Below are positions 62,212-64,000 of a stretch of 64,000 bases of DNA, piece by piece. The notes beneath the pieces were generated by a model, which saw only the letters and a list, made by a program, of their open reading frames with translations, was not told the DNA's origin and made no database searches. Position 1 is the stretch's first letter; the number at the start of each line of letters is the position of its first letter. The position numbers and the translations under genes are program-made. This DNA is from Mesorhizobium terrae (lineage in GTDB: Bacteria > Pseudomonadota > Alphaproteobacteria > Rhizobiales > Rhizobiaceae), in the NCBI RefSeq assembly GCF_008727715.1, contig NZ_CP044218.1, positions 3,551,501-3,615,500 on the forward strand, read 5' to 3'.

Positions 62212-62263
62212 GCGCGGGAAGTCCTGGCTTGAAGCGGCCGGTCGATGCCGGCCGCGCAAAAAC

Positions 62264-62296
62264 GAAGAAGGCCGGGCGTGTCCCGGCCTTTTTCTT
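62264..62296 (+). terminator. Rho-independent terminator after the lipoprotein gene
   Basis: Stem AAGGCCGGG / CCCGGCCTT extended by further A-T pairs, short loop CGTGT, then TTTTCTT. It may also serve the converging gene at 62332. Confidence 0.85.
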
Positions 62297-62331
62297 GGTT
62301 TCTAGCGGTCAGTTGTCGAGACGTTCTGGTC

Positions 62332-62637
62332 TCAGACGGAAAATCCGCGATCCGGCCGGTCTGCATCGACCGACCTGCCAGCGCGGCCGGCAACGAGCCG
62401 CAGCCAGGGCGGCAGGTGGAAAGCGCTCATCAGCAGATACATCATCACCATGCCGTTGAGCGGCAGGGCGTCCGCCATGGAGGAGCAGATCATGTCCGCC
62501 CCTCCGGTGACGGCGCTGAGCAGCGCCATTGCAGCGAAGGTCGGCGTGGCAGCGAGGCAGAGCCAATCCGTGAAGCCTGCCGTTGCGCCGCGCGGCCCGT
62601 TGGGCGTGTTGCTTCCGGTTCGATCAAGCGCGAACAT
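62332..62637 (-). CDS. Small membrane protein downstream of the DUF899 gene
   Basis: 101 residues, ATG at 62637, five bases after the DUF899 stop; no strong ribosome site, so it may depend on coupled translation. Two or three hydrophobic segments (FTDWLCLAATPTFAAMALLS, GADMICSSMADALPLNGMVM, MYLLMSAFHLPPWLRLV). No known domain. Pairing with the thioredoxin-like DUF899 protein suggests a joint role; unproven. Confidence 0.7.
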   Translation of the reverse strand: MFALDRTGSNTPNGPRGATAGFTDWLCLAATPTFAAMALLSAVTGGADMICSSMADALPLNGMVMMYLLMSAFHLPPWLRLVAGRAGRSVDADRPDRGFSV

Positions 62638-62642
62638 AGTCG

Positions 62643-63437
62643 TTACGCCCGACCGTATTCGTCGTTGCGGCGCCACCAGAAACCGGTTTCGTTGCGGCCT
62701 TTGGGAGCACGGTCCAGCCACTGATACATGCCCCAGATACCGTCCAGGCCACGCGAATAGGCGGAATAGGTGTGGTAGACCTGCCCGTCTTCCAACACGA
62801 AGGCGCTGAGGCCGGGCAGATCGCGCAAGAAGGTGGCAGCGTCGGTTCCGGTCGTGGCGGCAAACTGGGCGACCGGACTGTCGTCGTCGCGCGGCTGCGA
62901 TTTGCTGTCGGTCAGTTCCGCTGCTGGTCCAGCCATCGCTGGCTCGCGGCGATAGTTGTAGTCGATGCCGGCGCGCTGCTGCTCTTCGCTGAACCAGACG
63001 CCGAAATCGCTGTTGAAATCGCTGCCGAAGGAGGAAGCCCAGTCGAAGCTCCATCCCATGCGCTGCCTGTAAGCGAGCAGCTTTTCCAGCGGTGCCCGCG
63101 AGATGGCGGTGAAGGCAACGTCATGGTTTTCGAGGTGCACGACGCTGCCGTTGACGCCGTCGGCGATCGAGGAGCAGGAGGGGCAACCGGCCTTGTAGTC
63201 GGGGCCGAACATGAAATGATAGACGAGCAGCTGCGAGCGGCCCTTGAAGAGGTCGACCAACGAGGCGCTGCCGGCGGCGGTGTCAAAGCGATAGTCCTTG
63301 TCGATCCGCACCCATGGCAGTTTTTGGCGCAGCTCGGCCAGTGCGTCGCTGCGCCGCGTCAATTCCTTTTCGGCCGCGAGCAGGTCGAGCCGCGCTTCGA
63401 GCCATTGTTTGCGCGTTCCTGTCACATGCATCGTCAT
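62643..63437 (-). CDS. DUF899 (thioredoxin-like) family protein
   Basis: 264 residues from the ATG at 63437 (AAGGAGACG upstream). The family core YHFMFGPDYKAGCPSCSSIADGVNG-type block near 85-110 carries a CxxC pair (GCPSCSS), followed by HLENHDVAFTAISRAPLEKL and the late FLRDLPGLSAFVLEDGQVYH and TYSAYSRGLDG stretch. DUF899 proteins resemble thioredoxins/peroxiredoxins, but their substrate is unknown. First gene of a two-gene unit with the small membrane protein. Confidence 0.88.
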   Translation of the reverse strand: MTMHVTGTRKQWLEARLDLLAAEKELTRRSDALAELRQKLPWVRIDKDYRFDTAAGSASLVDLFKGRSQLLVYHFMFGPDYKAGCPSCSSIADGVNGSVVHLENHDVAFTAISRAPLEKLLAYRQRMGWSFDWASSFGSDFNSDFGVWFSEEQQRAGIDYNYRREPAMAGPAAELTDSKSQPRDDDSPVAQFAATTGTDAATFLRDLPGLSAFVLEDGQVYHTYSAYSRGLDGIWGMYQWLDRAPKGRNETGFWWRRNDEYGRA

Positions 63438-63556
63438 CGAACGTCTCCTTGTGAACTCTCGGCGGACCGTCACTGGTCCGGCCGTTTGCTTCGGAATAGG
63501 ATCAGGCTAAGCCCGGAGCGCGCGATGGCGGGAGTTACAAATTTGACGGGATTGCC

Positions 63557-64000
63557 ATGGACTCGCTGATCACCGCGGCAGCCCGCGCTCTGGCGGCCGG
63601 TGATCCGCTTGGCGCCTTGAAGCGGGTCGGCCTGCGCGATGACGCGCCGGCGCTGGCTTTGCGCGGTATCACCATGGCGCAGCTTGGCGACTTCGCCCGG
63701 GCAAAGATGCTGCTCAAGAACGCGGCGCGTGCCTTTGGTCCGAAGGAAGCGGTGGCGCGCGCGCGTTGTGTCGTCGCCGAAGCCGAGATCGCGCTGGTCT
63801 CGCGCGACCTCGGCTGGCCGGTGAAGGCGCTCGATGCCGCCCGAGCGACGCTGGAAGCCCATGGTGATCGCGTCAACGCTGCTCACGCGCGCAATCTCGA
63901 AATCCGGCGCCTGCTGTTGATCGGCCGCCTCGACGAAGCCGAACGCCTGCTGACGGAAGCCGACGTCGGACCCTTGCCACCGGCGGCAAGGGCTTCGCGC
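63557..64000 (+). CDS. Alanine-rich helical-repeat (TPR-like) protein, 5' part
   Basis: The frame starts at the ATG at 63557 and is open to the window end (148 codons seen). Repeated antiparallel helix pairs of TPR type: ALAAGDPLGALKRVGLRDDA, ALRGITMAQLGDFARAKMLL, IALVSRDLGWPVKALDAARA and LLLIGRLDEAERLLTEADV. The rest, including any effector or DNA-binding domain, lies beyond the window. Divergent from the DUF899 gene. Function unknown. Confidence 0.75.
   Translation, partial: MDSLITAAARALAAGDPLGALKRVGLRDDAPALALRGITMAQLGDFARAKMLLKNAARAFGPKEAVARARCVVAEAEIALVSRDLGWPVKALDAARATLEAHGDRVNAAHARNLEIRRLLLIGRLDEAERLLTEADVGPLPPAARASR

Overview
The window is chromosome-type DNA from an alphaproteobacterium of the order Rhizobiales, most likely Mesorhizobium or a close relative. 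This rests on the high GC content, the strong third-position G/C bias and the gene set: the betaine-lipid pair btaAB, RutR-type pyrimidine control, DUF2293, BetI-like TetR regulators and an ArsR-methyltransferase/metF operon. I saw no rRNA, tRNA, CRISPR array, complete insertion sequence or phage gene. The genus is inferred from resemblance, not from a marker gene.

Layout. 0-3 kb: the tail of an MttB-family methyltransferase, then a large FAD/GcvT oxidoreductase (methylated-amine demethylation). 3.1-3.8 kb: a VapBC toxin-antitoxin pair of lower GC. 4.9-7.6 kb: preT-preA, a two-subunit dihydropyrimidine dehydrogenase. 7.7-9.6 kb: an Rrf2 regulator, an AhpD-like protein and two DoxX proteins. 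9.6-14 kb: an SDR, an MmyB-like regulator, a DUF4087 secreted protein and gntP-gntK. 14.1-23.5 kb: rutR and a pyrimidine-catabolism block (aminotransferase, amidohydrolase, dihydropyrimidinase, an unknown secreted protein and a four-gene NMT1/ThiY-type ABC transporter). With preT-preA this supplies the whole reductive route from uracil/thymine to the beta-amino acid and its transamination.

23.7-30.6 kb: a luciferase-like oxidoreductase, a CoA-transferase/TPP-enzyme pair, an alpha/beta hydrolase, a T2 ribonuclease and a TetR regulator. 30.7-33.3 kb is a worn, recombined region: two copies of the same acyl-CoA-ligase tail, one fused to a broken merR, around a DUF2127 membrane protein, two secreted proteins and a GDCCVxC protein. 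33.3-40.3 kb: ettA, tam, a KAS III enzyme, an ICMT-like methyltransferase, a MOSC protein and a TetR/membrane-protein pair. 40.3-44.9 kb: a YwqK-like remnant, then a LuxR-linked catabolic group (class IV aminotransferase, APC permease, SDR). 44.9-47.8 kb: DUF2293-trmO and the ArsR-methyltransferase/metF operon with a perfect palindromic operator. 48-55.7 kb: a YdeI-like protein, a 28-residue membrane protein, a DMT exporter, an ornithine/lysine-type decarboxylase and an envelope cluster (MliC, lytic transglycosylase, GH25 lysozyme, serine hydrolase).

55.7-58.1 kb: btaB and btaA preceded by a fourfold 11-bp-period Pho box, and a cupin. 58.2-64 kb: a fused HyuA-HyuB/5-oxoprolinase, a small lipoprotein, a DUF899 protein with a small membrane protein, and the start of a helical-repeat protein cut by the window end.

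The best supported new-looking observations are the Pho box at btaA, the shared GACCAATTG element in front of both pyrimidine gene blocks, the unknown secreted protein translationally coupled into the pyrimidine transporter operon, the merR/ligase chimera, and the 28-residue membrane protein.
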